Program-made: the position numbers and the translations under genes
Notes under the pieces: model-generated
The model's database searches: none
What the model saw: only the letters and a program-made list of their open reading frames with translations
What the model was told of the DNA's origin: nothing
Shown here: in pieces, positions 1 through 7,704 of the stretch
Position numbering within the stretch: position 1 is the stretch's first letter
Layout: each line of letters starts with the position of its first letter
DNA from: Bacteroidia bacterium
GTDB lineage: Bacteria; Bacteroidota; Bacteroidia; NS11-12g; UBA955
Assembly: GCA_014376345.1 (NCBI GenBank)
Contig: JACMRS010000290.1
Location: 1 to 16,758 of the forward strand
Direction: 5' to 3'
DNA: 16,758 nt

Positions 1-98
1 ATGATTTATCATCTGGAAATCTTTCCTGAAATTCAAAAATTGTTAAGCTTTCAAAGCGTTGCTCCGAAATATTTTTTTAATTCCTCAAAAATACTCAT
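1..98 (-). pseudogene. Possible IS1595-type transposase N-terminal fragment, frame-broken
   Basis: On the minus strand an ATG at 98 opens a frame starting MSIFEELKKYF that stops after 15 codons. Shifting frame by one base at the run of seven A (72-78 on the plus strand) gives a continuous reading that includes LTIFEFQERFPDDKS and runs off the window edge. From memory, this resembles the start of the zinc-ribbon domain of IS1595-type transposases (a 'F.ERFPD...C' segment just before the CxxC zinc ligands). The zinc ligands would lie outside the window. I see no terminal inverted repeat upstream of the ATG. It may be a decayed insertion sequence, a slippage-dependent gene, or a homopolymer error in the assembly. 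The family assignment rests on about 15 residues and is tentative. Confidence 0.33.
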
Positions 99-105
99 AA
101 ATTTG
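98..105 (+). promoter_or_regulatory. Candidate -7 promoter box for the lipoprotein gene
   Basis: TAAATTTG matches the Bacteroidota -7 consensus TAnnTTTG exactly. A transcript starting about seven bases downstream would have a leader of roughly 40 bases before the lipoprotein ATG at 154. I found no convincing TTG-type -33 element at the usual distance, so the assignment rests on the -7 box and its position. Confidence 0.4.
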
Positions 106-153
106 ATATTTTTCAAATGCCTAATTCAATAAATTAATTATTTAAACATATGT

Positions 154-822
154 ATGAATAACAAGTTCTATATTATTATTTGCATTATTTTAGGTTCCTG
201 TAATCATTCCCACCCGAATATCACTGACAATAATGTAGTCAAAAAGAAATATGACAATGAAATTTATGAAAAAGTGCTTTTCATTGACAGCTTTGAATTT
301 TATAGTAAAATGATTAAACCTAAGAAATTAACAAATGGTGTCTTTAAAAAAATAAATGGTAAAATTAAAATTCCTTCCAAAGATTCCTTTTTTACATTCA
401 AAGATAATTTAAGCAATGAAAATTATTTTGAATACTCTTTTGTAGGACAAGTTAAAAGCAGGAACTGGAATTTTGTTTTAGGCAATGACTATCAGCAAAG
501 TTATTATTATTTAATATCAGAAAACTACAATAAAATTGATAGTTTAGTCGGATATCCTCTAATTTTTGGAGATAAAATTATTTGTAAAGAAGAGGAATAT
601 ACGGATTGCCCTAACTACATTGAAATATGGAATATTAATAAGAATTCCATAACCTTGAATAAAAAATTTCCTATGAGTACAAATCTACGTAGCATTAATA
701 TAACAGACTTGTATTTAAAAGATTCACTAATTTTTATCAGAAACAAAAATTACAATCACGAAACGCATATAGAATATATGCGTATAAATATTACTCAAGT
801 TAAGAATAATATAAGATACTAA
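154..822 (+). CDS. Small lipoprotein of unknown function
   Basis: A 222-residue protein with a lipoprotein signal: a short basic start (MNNK), a hydrophobic stretch (about residues 5-14) and the lipobox L13-G14-S15-C16. Cys16 would be the lipidated first residue of the mature protein, which is then probably anchored in the outer or inner membrane facing the periplasm. The mature part is rich in Asn, Lys, Ile and Tyr, and I recognise no catalytic motif or named domain. It is very AT-rich even for this window and has no operon partner, as a separate gene follows after about 90 bases. The ATG at 154 is chosen because it gives the signal sequence; the ATG at 150 meets a stop after one further codon. 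Such orphan lipoproteins next to mobile-element remnants are often lineage-specific. That it is a lipoprotein is fairly sure; its function is unknown. Confidence 0.7.
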   Translation: MNNKFYIIICIILGSCNHSHPNITDNNVVKKKYDNEIYEKVLFIDSFEFYSKMIKPKKLTNGVFKKINGKIKIPSKDSFFTFKDNLSNENYFEYSFVGQVKSRNWNFVLGNDYQQSYYYLISENYNKIDSLVGYPLIFGDKIICKEEEYTDCPNYIEIWNINKNSITLNKKFPMSTNLRSINITDLYLKDSLIFIRNKNYNHETHIEYMRINITQVKNNIRY

Positions 823-913
823 TTTTACTTAAAACAACCCAATCACAGATTATACTTAATTCTTAAACACTTACCAATCTAAACAAAATAATTCGTAATT
901 CGCAATTAAATTC

Positions 914-1501
914 ATGCTCCCTGCTCAATATTATTTACATGCAGATGTGGTTTGGCTTGCAAGAAACCTTCTTGGCAAAACACTCTGCACTTTTATTGAT
1001 GGTAAACTTACCAAAGCTAAAATAGTTGAAACTGAAGCGTATGAGGGTGTAACAGACAGAGCAAGTCACTCTTTTGGTGGGCGTTTGACACCCAGAACGA
1101 AAACAATGTATCAGGAAGGCGGCATTGCTTATGTATATTTCTGTTATGGCATGCATTATCTTTTTAATGTGGTAACCAATATTGAAAATATACCTCATGC
1201 GGTATTAATAAGAGGTATTGAACCTCTTGAAGGAATCGAAACAATGCTCGAACGCCGGGGATTTGAAACTGTTAAACCTGAGCTGAGTAATGGTCCGGGT
1301 AAACTGAGCAAGGCACTGGGAATTAACAAACAAATTAATGGCATGTCTTTATTTTCAGATATTGTATGGATTGAAGATGCTCCTACAATTGACGATTCAG
1401 ACATTACAGCATCGCCAAGAGTTGGAGTCGCTTACGCTCTCGATCATGCAGAATGGCCTTATCGGTTTCGGGTAAAGGGCAATCTGTATGCGGGTAAATG
1501 A
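914..1501 (+). CDS. mpg: DNA-3-methyladenine glycosylase (Mpg/AAG family)
   Basis: A 195-residue protein of the alkyladenine DNA glycosylase family, which starts base excision repair by cutting the N-glycosidic bond of alkylated purines such as 3-methyladenine, and in some members hypoxanthine and ethenoadenine. Family landmarks are present in order: an N-terminal ARNLLGK segment (residues 16-22), the VETEAYEG motif (about 38-45) whose Glu positions the attacking water in characterised members, the DRASHSFGG segment, the GGIAYVYFCYGMHY strand (about 69-82) and the NGPGKLSKALGI motif (about 126-137). The length of about 195 residues is normal for bacterial members, so the gene looks intact. 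It acts in the cytoplasm on the chromosome. It stands alone between unrelated genes, with an AT-rich leader containing a tandem ATTCGTAATT/ATTCGCAATT element just before the start codon. Confidence 0.95.
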   Translation: MLPAQYYLHADVVWLARNLLGKTLCTFIDGKLTKAKIVETEAYEGVTDRASHSFGGRLTPRTKTMYQEGGIAYVYFCYGMHYLFNVVTNIENIPHAVLIRGIEPLEGIETMLERRGFETVKPELSNGPGKLSKALGINKQINGMSLFSDIVWIEDAPTIDDSDITASPRVGVAYALDHAEWPYRFRVKGNLYAGK

Positions 1502-1720
1502 TTGGGTTAGTTATTTAATCAAGACACCAAGCTCTCTAATCTTTACCCTCTCTTCAGAGCCTATAATATTTTTTATCTGAACACTCACTCAAACTAAATC
1601 AAAACAATTTTATTGCTTTATAATGATAATCTAATATCAAAAGACACTTAAACCAAAAAATATGATATAAGACTGACTGAAATATGACTGACCATTTTAA
1701 GGATAATAGACTTACAATCA

Positions 1721-1728
1721 TACATTTG
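1721..1728 (+). promoter_or_regulatory. Candidate -7 box very close to the next start codon
   Basis: TACATTTG matches TAnnTTTG exactly and ends only four bases before the ATG at 1733. If functional it would place the transcription start at or just inside the start codon, giving a leaderless or nearly leaderless message. No matching -33 element is obvious, so this may be coincidence in AT-rich DNA. The rest of the spacer from 1502 shows nothing I can name. Confidence 0.25.
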
Positions 1729-1732
1729 TAAC

Positions 1733-4279
1733 ATGATAAAAAAACTTACAATTTTTATTTTTAGTATTCTGATGCTCTCAATTATTTATAATTCTTTTGC
1801 GTATTCAGGTGGTAATATTCCGGCAAATTCTAATGCACCAAGTGAAAGTAATTGCACATCTTGCCATTCGGCTACTTTGAATGCAGGCAGCAATCTTAAA
1901 AATCTTATTTTCCAGACCAACTTTGCAGGTGGTGGTTATATTCCTGATTCTACTTATGATATGACTGTTGCTTTTAAAGAACCAAGTGTATCTAAGTTTG
2001 GTTTTCAAATAACCTGCCTAACCGAAACAGGTAATCTTAAAGCCGGCGCATTTACTACGGTTGATTCCCGTGTACAAAAAACTACAGCAACTATTGGAGG
2101 AAATTCCCGTGAATATCTCGAACATACTTCAACAGGTAATGTTAAAACCAGCACAGACAGCATTTATTGGAAGTTTAAATGGAAAGCTCCTAAAAATTCA
2201 GGAAAGATTAAATTTTATATTGTTATCAATGCTTCAAACAACAATGGCAGTAATTCCGGTGATCTAATTTACTCAAAATCTTTCTCCTTTGGTTTGTCAA
2301 CATTAATACCTACCGCAGATGCTTTTACTAATGATTCGCTCTCATGTGCAGGATATAATGTTAATTTTAAAGGAAGTGGTACTCAGTCCCCAACTTCTTA
2401 TTTGTGGTCTTTCCCTTCAGCTACTCCCAGCTCAAGTACTCTTCAGAATCCAACGGTCACTTATGCAAATGGTGGTAACAAAATTGCTATTTTAACTGTT
2501 AAGAATGTATATGGAACTTCCGCACCCGATACTTTTAATCTAATAATCAACCCATCACCTGTTCTTATATTTTCTAATAAATCATCTTATACAATTTGTC
2601 AGGGTGATTCTGTTAAACTATCTGTAAGCACTTCAACACCAGGAACTACTTTCATTTGGTCGCCCAGTGGTAAAACAAGTGCCTCTATATTTGTTAAAGA
2701 CAGTGGAATATATTATGTTACAGCAAAGGCGCCAAATTCATGCATTAAAACTTCCACTAATGTTATTGTTAAATTAAATCTCAGACCCTTTGTTACTCTT
2801 AAAATTGCCCCAACAAAAGACACGCTTTGCTCTGGAACTGCAGTCAGATTAACTGCCTTTTCAAAAGGAGCTGATTCGTTTTATTTCTTTAACCAGTCTA
2901 ACCTGTTATTTAAATCTAAAGACAGTTTTTTAAATTCATCAGTTTTAAGTAATAAAAATGATTTTAAGATTATTTCGAAAAATAATCTGGGTTGTTTCAG
3001 TTCACCAACTGCATTAAACATTATAGGAATAGATCAACTCAGTGCACCAATAACTTTTTGCGTTTCTAATACAACTACAAGTCTTACTTTCGGATGGTCA
3101 GTTGTTCCAAATGCTTCAGGATATCAGGTAAGTATTGATTCAGGTAAAACATGGATAACTCCTTCTACAGGTCAATCAGGAACAAGTCACACAGTTACGG
3201 GGTTATCCTCAGACACTAAAATTCGTTTGCGTGTTAGAGCCACATCTAACACAGTTTGCCAATTTGGTGCCGAATCTATTCTCATTTGTCAATCCAAGCC
3301 CTGCAGTAATATTTCATATAAAATTTCTGGTGATACTCTATCATGTAAAGGCAGTATTGTTAAATTAAATATCAGAAACCTTTATGATGACCAATATTCT
3401 TTAAGAATTAATGGCGGTGCATATTCTAAAGATACAATTTATACATTTAATCCGCTTGTAACAACTACTTATAAAATTGAAATTAAAGACAGTTTGAGTC
3501 CCGGATGTCCAAACATTAGTGATGAACTTCATGTAACTGTCGATACAATTCCAGGTAAGCCCAATTTTACAACTTCACAAAATATTTGCAAAGGTGATGA
3601 AGCAATACTTTCTGCATTTAAAGGTGCAAAAAATTACCAGTTTATTTATGATGGTAAAATAATAAGTAACGGCGTAAAAGATTCGGTGCACTTTAAACCT
3701 GTTGTCAGCAGTGCTGTAGTTATCAGGTATAATTACAGAATTTGCAGCGACACAGTTAATTCAGGAAATATTAACGTTTTAAATCTTACTGATGCAAAGT
3801 ATACTGCCACTAATAACCATTATAATTATACTTTTACAGCAAACAATAATTCAGCAGTTTCTTACAGATGGAACTTTACAGATACTATTCAGTTAACAGG
3901 CAATCCTTTGTTCAGAAATATGTTTAAACAAAAAAGCAATTCATTTACACTTTCATTGAAGGTAACTGATTTCAATGGCTGTAGTAATATTTACAATGAT
4001 ACTTTTAATGTAGCCGATTATACAGGTATTGATGTTGTGACTCTTGAAAAAAGCATTACACTTTTCCCAAATCCGGCATCATCAATAGTAAACATTGCAA
4101 CAGGTAATGACAATCCTTATTCAATTGAAATTATTTCAATTGATGGTAAAACTTCAAAAAATTACGGAAATTTCAAAGGTGCTGCAGCTATAGATGTTTC
4201 CCGTTTAACTGCCGGTTCATATTTCATTAGAATGAATATTAATGGTATTAATATCAATAAGCCTTTGATTATTCAGTAA
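1733..4279 (+). CDS. Secreted multidomain T9SS cargo with CxxCH motif and Reeler-like domain
   Basis: An 848-residue secreted protein. Residues 1-23 form a Sec signal peptide, with a likely cut after SFA. Next comes C41-T-S-C44-H45, a CxxCH motif typical of covalently bound c-type heme, at the head of a Reeler-like ('choice-of-anchor V') region of about 45-190. The body is a string of beta-sandwich modules: PKD-like (about 198-273), Ig-like repeats each opening with an 'xxICxGDxVxL' type strand (about 275-430), FN3-like (about 435-520, with NASGYQVSIDSGKTW), further Ig-like modules (about 523-685) and a second PKD-like module (about 690-762). The last 75 residues, with FPNPASSIVNI and a closing AGSYFIRM strand, form a T9SS type A sorting domain. 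The protein should cross the outer membrane and be attached to or released from the surface. Adhesion, binding or extracellular electron handling are possible; heme loading is inferred from the motif only. Confidence 0.85.
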   Translation: MIKKLTIFIFSILMLSIIYNSFAYSGGNIPANSNAPSESNCTSCHSATLNAGSNLKNLIFQTNFAGGGYIPDSTYDMTVAFKEPSVSKFGFQITCLTETGNLKAGAFTTVDSRVQKTTATIGGNSREYLEHTSTGNVKTSTDSIYWKFKWKAPKNSGKIKFYIVINASNNNGSNSGDLIYSKSFSFGLSTLIPTADAFTNDSLSCAGYNVNFKGSGTQSPTSYLWSFPSATPSSSTLQNPTVTYANGGNKIAILTVKNVYGTSAPDTFNLIINPSPVLIFSNKSSYTICQGDSVKLSVSTSTPGTTFIWSPSGKTSASIFVKDSGIYYVTAKAPNSCIKTSTNVIVKLNLRPFVTLKIAPTKDTLCSGTAVRLTAFSKGADSFYFFNQSNLLFKSKDSFLNSSVLSNKNDFKIISKNNLGCFSSPTALNIIGIDQLSAPITFCVSNTTTSLTFGWSVVPNASGYQVSIDSGKTWITPSTGQSGTSHTVTGLSSDTKIRLRVRATSNTVCQFGAESILICQSKPCSNISYKISGDTLSCKGSIVKLNIRNLYDDQYSLRINGGAYSKDTIYTFNPLVTTTYKIEIKDSLSPGCPNISDELHVTVDTIPGKPNFTTSQNICKGDEAILSAFKGAKNYQFIYDGKIISNGVKDSVHFKPVVSSAVVIRYNYRICSDTVNSGNINVLNLTDAKYTATNNHYNYTFTANNNSAVSYRWNFTDTIQLTGNPLFRNMFKQKSNSFTLSLKVTDFNGCSNIYNDTFNVADYTGIDVVTLEKSITLFPNPASSIVNIATGNDNPYSIEIISIDGKTSKNYGNFKGAAAIDVSRLTAGSYFIRMNINGININKPLIIQ

Positions 4280-4298
4280 TTAATCTTCTGAATTACTG
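4274..4298 (+). terminator. Hairpin straddling the stop codon of the T9SS gene
   Basis: CAGTAATT (4274-4281) and AATTACTG (4291-4298) form a perfect 8-bp stem around a 9-base loop, overlapping the stop codon at 4277-4279. Position suggests a transcription end or mRNA 3' stability element. The stem is AT-rich and followed only by TATTT, so it is a weak intrinsic terminator candidate. Confidence 0.4.
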
Positions 4299-4532
4299 TA
4301 TTTCCTGCAGGACTTGTGATTTCGCGGTGGGCAACTATCGAGGAATTACATCTCCACAGGGAATTAAACGCAACTAGAGCACAGATTGTGTAATTTGTCA
4401 AAATCTCAATTGAGAACATTAAAATATGATGGATCAAAAATTAGTGATTTGTAAATAAGAGTGTGTAGTTAAATTATTCTCATCAAATTCAACCATTATT
4501 GATTGGAACTGCAATTCGTAATTTAATTGTGT
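4299..4532. other. Spacer between convergent genes, with GC-raised islet and 12-bp palindrome
   Basis: This spacer separates two converging genes. About 4300-4390 is clearly richer in G+C (close to half) than the surrounding sequence and carries no open frame that I recognise; it could be a relic of inserted DNA. The perfect 12-bp palindrome TCTCAATTGAGA lies at 4404-4415. An ATTCGTAATT element at 4514-4523 repeats one found before the glycosylase gene. No RNA gene could be identified. Confidence 0.4.
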
Positions 4533-5099
4533 TTAGCCCAACCGCTTCCCCATTATACCATCCACCACATCAAAAAGTGAATAAGGGGAATAGGTGCGCC
4601 ATGGTAAATCGTCGAGTTCTGCTCCAAAATTAAGGTAATAATCAAGTCTGGCATCTTTCATTTCAGATAAAACATGGTCCCTGAAGTTTAATAAAACAAT
4701 CCAGCCTTCTTCTATATCCTGAAACCATTCTTCATAATAACTGTCGTCGCTGGCATGAAAATTAAGGAGATTCTCGCCTATCAGTATAAATTTTGTAATA
4801 CCTTCATCAACCATTAAATCTATCACTTCTCTTTTCAGAAGCATGATGTCATTGGTGATGGCGTCATTCCATTCGCCAATCATTTCAATTATTGCAAATC
4901 CTTGTTCATAATCTGCAAAAAGTATCTTTATATAAAGTGTGGGCGACCCGAAGTGGTCCCATTGCGGGTGGATAACGAAATTATAAACGGCATTAGAGTA
5001 TTCAAACTCGCTGTATTCGCGTTCGTAAAAGGGTGATTGGCTGTCTTCGGTGGCGCTGTAAAGGTGCAACCACTGATAATATGGCTCGATATCCTGCAT
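4533..5099 (-). CDS. Uncharacterised acidic cytoplasmic protein
   Basis: A 188-residue protein with no signal peptide or membrane segment. It is strongly acidic and rich in aromatic residues (IEPYYQWLHLYSA at the start, many Tyr, Trp, Asp and Glu). A central alpha/beta-like stretch (LKREVIDLMVDEGITKFILIGENLL, split here only by description) and a C-terminal SLFDVVDGIMGKRLG segment suggest a compact folded domain. I do not recognise a named family or catalytic motif. The ATG at 5099 is the only sensible start, and the frame has normal codon use. It is divergent from the foldase gene at 5275, and the 175-base spacer probably holds both promoters. A role linked to the foldase cannot be inferred from position alone. 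That it is a gene is likely; its function is unknown. Confidence 0.7.
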   Translation of the reverse strand: MQDIEPYYQWLHLYSATEDSQSPFYEREYSEFEYSNAVYNFVIHPQWDHFGSPTLYIKILFADYEQGFAIIEMIGEWNDAITNDIMLLKREVIDLMVDEGITKFILIGENLLNFHASDDSYYEEWFQDIEEGWIVLLNFRDHVLSEMKDARLDYYLNFGAELDDLPWRTYSPYSLFDVVDGIMGKRLG

Positions 5100-5221
5100 A
5101 TAACCGCAAATTTCAGTATTTTTAAGTTTAATTCCTTTTTAAAAATTAAAAAAAAGCAAATAGTTCCCAATGATTCACTGCTTTTTGTAATATGTTACAA
5201 TATATTGGAATTAGGTGAAAG

Positions 5222-5229
5222 TAAATTTG
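5222..5229 (+). promoter_or_regulatory. Candidate -7 box for the foldase gene
   Basis: TAAATTTG is an exact TAnnTTTG match. Transcription starting about seven bases on would exclude the in-frame ATG at 5215 and leave a leader of roughly 40 bases to the ATG at 5275, supporting the later start. The box and its flank (5222-5235) are identical over 14 bases to those before the lipoprotein gene (98-111). Confidence 0.45.
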
Positions 5230-5274
5230 ATATTTAGACCTAAAAGCTATTATTTTGCAGGTCTTTATAAAATT

Positions 5275-7380
5275 ATGGCTATAATAAATAAATTAAGAAA
5301 CTCCAGGTGGGTTTTATTTTTCATTCTTTTCTCACTGATAATCTTTATTGGTACCAGTGTTATCACCAGCGCAAACAGCAGAGGTAATGGTAATTCTGAT
5401 CTTATTGGAGAGGTTAACGGTGAAAAACTTAAATTTTCCGAATTTGACAATGAGCTTAAAAACAGAATTGCCAATGCGGAAGCGCAAGGCTTTAAAGTTG
5501 ATGAAGGCACCAGAGAAGAGCTTCGTAAAGATGCCTGGAACAAATACATTGACAGAGTTACTCTTGAGAAGCAATTTGAAAAAGCCGGTGTAAAAATTGG
5601 CATTAAAGAACTGCAGGATATGGTTTATTCTGACAATCCTGATCCGACATTAAGAGAAAGATTTACTGATCCTGAAACTCAGGCTTTCGATCCGAAGGTT
5701 GTAAGAGAATTTCTTAAAACCCGTTACCAGACAGATAAAGTACTTCACCAACAATTTGATGAACTTAAAAACTACATTAAACTTGAAGCCGTTAATAAAA
5801 AATATTTCGCCATCCTTAAAAATGGTATTTATAGCACCAAGCTTGATGTTGAAAATGATTTCAGCAGTCAGGCAGAAAGTGTTAAAGGTAAAATCGTTTC
5901 TTTAGATTACAGCTCTATTAAAGATGCTGACGTAAAAGTTACTGAAGAAGAAATGCAGGCTTACCTTAATGATCACAAAGAAGATTTTCAGCAAAAAGAA
6001 GAAACCCGCGACATAGAATTTGTTACCTGGAGCATATCTCCTTCTGCAGAAGATTCTGCTGTTGGAAAAAACTGGGCTTATACAGAATACCCTAACTTTA
6101 AAACAACCAGCAACGATACAATATTTGTTGGACAATACGGAACAGTTCCGTTTGATACTGCTTACAAACCAAGAGGTACAATCGATAATGCAATTGAAAC
6201 CGCTTTATTCCGCACACCTAAAGATAGTTTGTTAGGACCGGTTTATTACGATGGAGGCTATAGTATTTTTAAAGTTAAAGGTATTAAGCAAGACTCAGCT
6301 TATTATATGAGAGCCAGTCAGATTACTATACCAATGAAAGCAGGTGACTCACTTGGAGCAATTGCAGATGGTAAAAAACTGATTGCAGAAGCTAAAGCAA
6401 TGAATGACTTCGCAAAATTTGCTGAAAGCAAATCATCACTTGGCTATTACGCAAACAATGGCACGGGAGATTTGGGCTGGTGGAAAGACGGACAGCAGAT
6501 AAAACAAGTGAACGATGCCGTTAAAAAAGCAAATAAAGGTGATTATCTCATTGTTAAAGCTCCTACCGGTATTCAATTGATTTATGTATCTGAAGAAAAA
6601 ACCAAAACTCTTGTTCAGTACATGGAGTTGAGGCAGCTAATTGAATCAGGAAATAAAACCATTGAAACAACTGAAGAAAATGCTGCTGCTTTCAGAGCGT
6701 CATTAAGTACTGGCGTTAAAGATGATTTTGCTAAAAAAGCAGAGAAAGCTAAATTTGCAGTAAGGTTTGCTAATAACCTTGATCAACAGGCATCTGTTGT
6801 AGAAGGTATTAAAAATGCAAGAGAGCTTGTAAGATGGGTGTTTAATGATGACGTAAAAATTGATGCCATCTCTCCTATCTTTACCGCTGATGAAAAAATG
6901 ATTGTTGCAAGACTTACAAAGATTTATAAAAAAGGCACTGCTAGTTTAGATGACGTAAGAGCTAAGGTAGAAAGAGAAGTAAGAAATGCTAAAAAAGCAG
7001 AAATGCTGACTAAGAAATTCGAAGCAGCTTTGGCAAAAAGTAAAGATATGGTTGCAATCGCTATAGAACTCAAAACAGTAGCACAACCGATTGAAAATAT
7101 CACTTTATCAGCTCAGAATTCACCTTATGTTGGTAACGATCCAGCTTTGATAGGTTTTATAATGGGATTAAAACCTAATCAGATGAGCAAGCCGGTTAAA
7201 GGTAAAGAAGGGGTTCACTTAATATTGGTTGAATCTGTTACTAAAGCAACTCTACCTGAGAATTTTGCAGATAGAAAAAACTTTATTAATTCTGAACTTA
7301 AACAGAATTTTAATAACTTCCTTAAAAATGCAATCAGAAAATCATCTGATATTAAAGATTACAGATATAAGTTTTATTGA
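5275..7380 (+). CDS. Periplasmic peptidyl-prolyl isomerase / SurA-PpiD-like foldase
   Basis: A 701-residue protein anchored by one N-terminal membrane helix (about residues 12-30, WVLFFILFSLIIFIGTSVI), with the rest in the periplasm. A SurA N-terminal-like chaperone region follows: the VNGEKLKFSEFDNELKNRI segment, then a helical DEGTREELRKDAWNKYIDRVTLEKQ segment (described in two parts). After it come one or two parvulin-like (PpiC) regions, roughly 240-340 and 345-445; the second holds the family-like GDLGWWKDGQ stretch and VKAPTGIQLIYV strand. The organisation matches PpiD, an inner-membrane-anchored helper for newly exported proteins. Residues 1-20 of a longer reading starting at 5215 are unlike any signal and lie upstream of the probable transcript start, so 5275 is preferred. 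Isomerase activity is not certain, since many Bacteroidota members work mainly as chaperones. Confidence 0.85.
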   Translation: MAIINKLRNSRWVLFFILFSLIIFIGTSVITSANSRGNGNSDLIGEVNGEKLKFSEFDNELKNRIANAEAQGFKVDEGTREELRKDAWNKYIDRVTLEKQFEKAGVKIGIKELQDMVYSDNPDPTLRERFTDPETQAFDPKVVREFLKTRYQTDKVLHQQFDELKNYIKLEAVNKKYFAILKNGIYSTKLDVENDFSSQAESVKGKIVSLDYSSIKDADVKVTEEEMQAYLNDHKEDFQQKEETRDIEFVTWSISPSAEDSAVGKNWAYTEYPNFKTTSNDTIFVGQYGTVPFDTAYKPRGTIDNAIETALFRTPKDSLLGPVYYDGGYSIFKVKGIKQDSAYYMRASQITIPMKAGDSLGAIADGKKLIAEAKAMNDFAKFAESKSSLGYYANNGTGDLGWWKDGQQIKQVNDAVKKANKGDYLIVKAPTGIQLIYVSEEKTKTLVQYMELRQLIESGNKTIETTEENAAAFRASLSTGVKDDFAKKAEKAKFAVRFANNLDQQASVVEGIKNARELVRWVFNDDVKIDAISPIFTADEKMIVARLTKIYKKGTASLDDVRAKVEREVRNAKKAEMLTKKFEAALAKSKDMVAIAIELKTVAQPIENITLSAQNSPYVGNDPALIGFIMGLKPNQMSKPVKGKEGVHLILVESVTKATLPENFADRKNFINSELKQNFNNFLKNAIRKSSDIKDYRYKFY

Positions 7381-7445
7381 GAACTAAATAATTTGTGTGG
7401 TTTGGTTTTAGACGAATGTTTTTTCAGAAATATTAATTAAATAAA

Positions 7446-7703
7446 TTAATCATAATGATGACGGCACTTATAAATATGAATTTCTTCATTTTTAATTCTG
7501 TAAATCAGCCTGTGTTCATCGTCAATCCTACGCGACCAAGATCCTGCATATCTGTGTTTTAATGGTTCAGGTTTGCCAATACCATCAAATGGTGTTCTTG
7601 AAATATCTTTTAATAAATCATTGATTTTTTTGACTTTATTTCTGTCAGTTTTTTGCCAGTATAAATAGTCTTCCCAGGATTCATCAACAAATATGTATTT
7701 CAA
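7446..7703 (-). CDS. yoeB: YoeB/Txe-family mRNA interferase toxin
   Basis: An 85-residue toxin of the YoeB branch of the RelE superfamily, which cuts mRNA in the ribosomal A site. The family core is nearly intact: ESWEDYLYW (8-16), KKINDLLKDISRTPFDGIGK (25-44), PEPLKH (45-50), SWSRRID.EHRLIY (55-68) and the terminal CRHHYD. The residues known to be catalytic in E. coli YoeB are all present at the same numbers: Glu46, Arg65 and His83, with Tyr84. The start codon is TTG at 7703, one base after the antitoxin stop, preceded by an AGAGGA purine run inside the antitoxin's last codons. This suggests coupled but weak translation that keeps the toxin below the antitoxin. The toxin looks active, held in check by the neighbouring antitoxin. 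Confidence 0.95.
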   Translation of the reverse strand: MKYIFVDESWEDYLYWQKTDRNKVKKINDLLKDISRTPFDGIGKPEPLKHRYAGSWSRRIDDEHRLIYRIKNEEIHIYKCRHHYD

Positions 7704-7704
7704 A

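Noticed and set aside
1..132. Plus-strand open frame of 43 codons from position 1
   Set aside because: Low-complexity hydrophobic sequence with no recognisable domain; the minus-strand transposase-like reading explains part of it better.
4325..4370. A segment that on the minus strand reads like a CRISPR repeat (GTTTAATTCCCTGTGGAGAT...)
   Set aside because: I see only a single copy, with no spacers, second repeat or cas genes, so no array can be claimed.
5215..5274. Longer N-terminus for the foldase from the ATG at 5215
   Set aside because: The extra 20 residues do not resemble an export signal and the start lies upstream of the probable transcript start.
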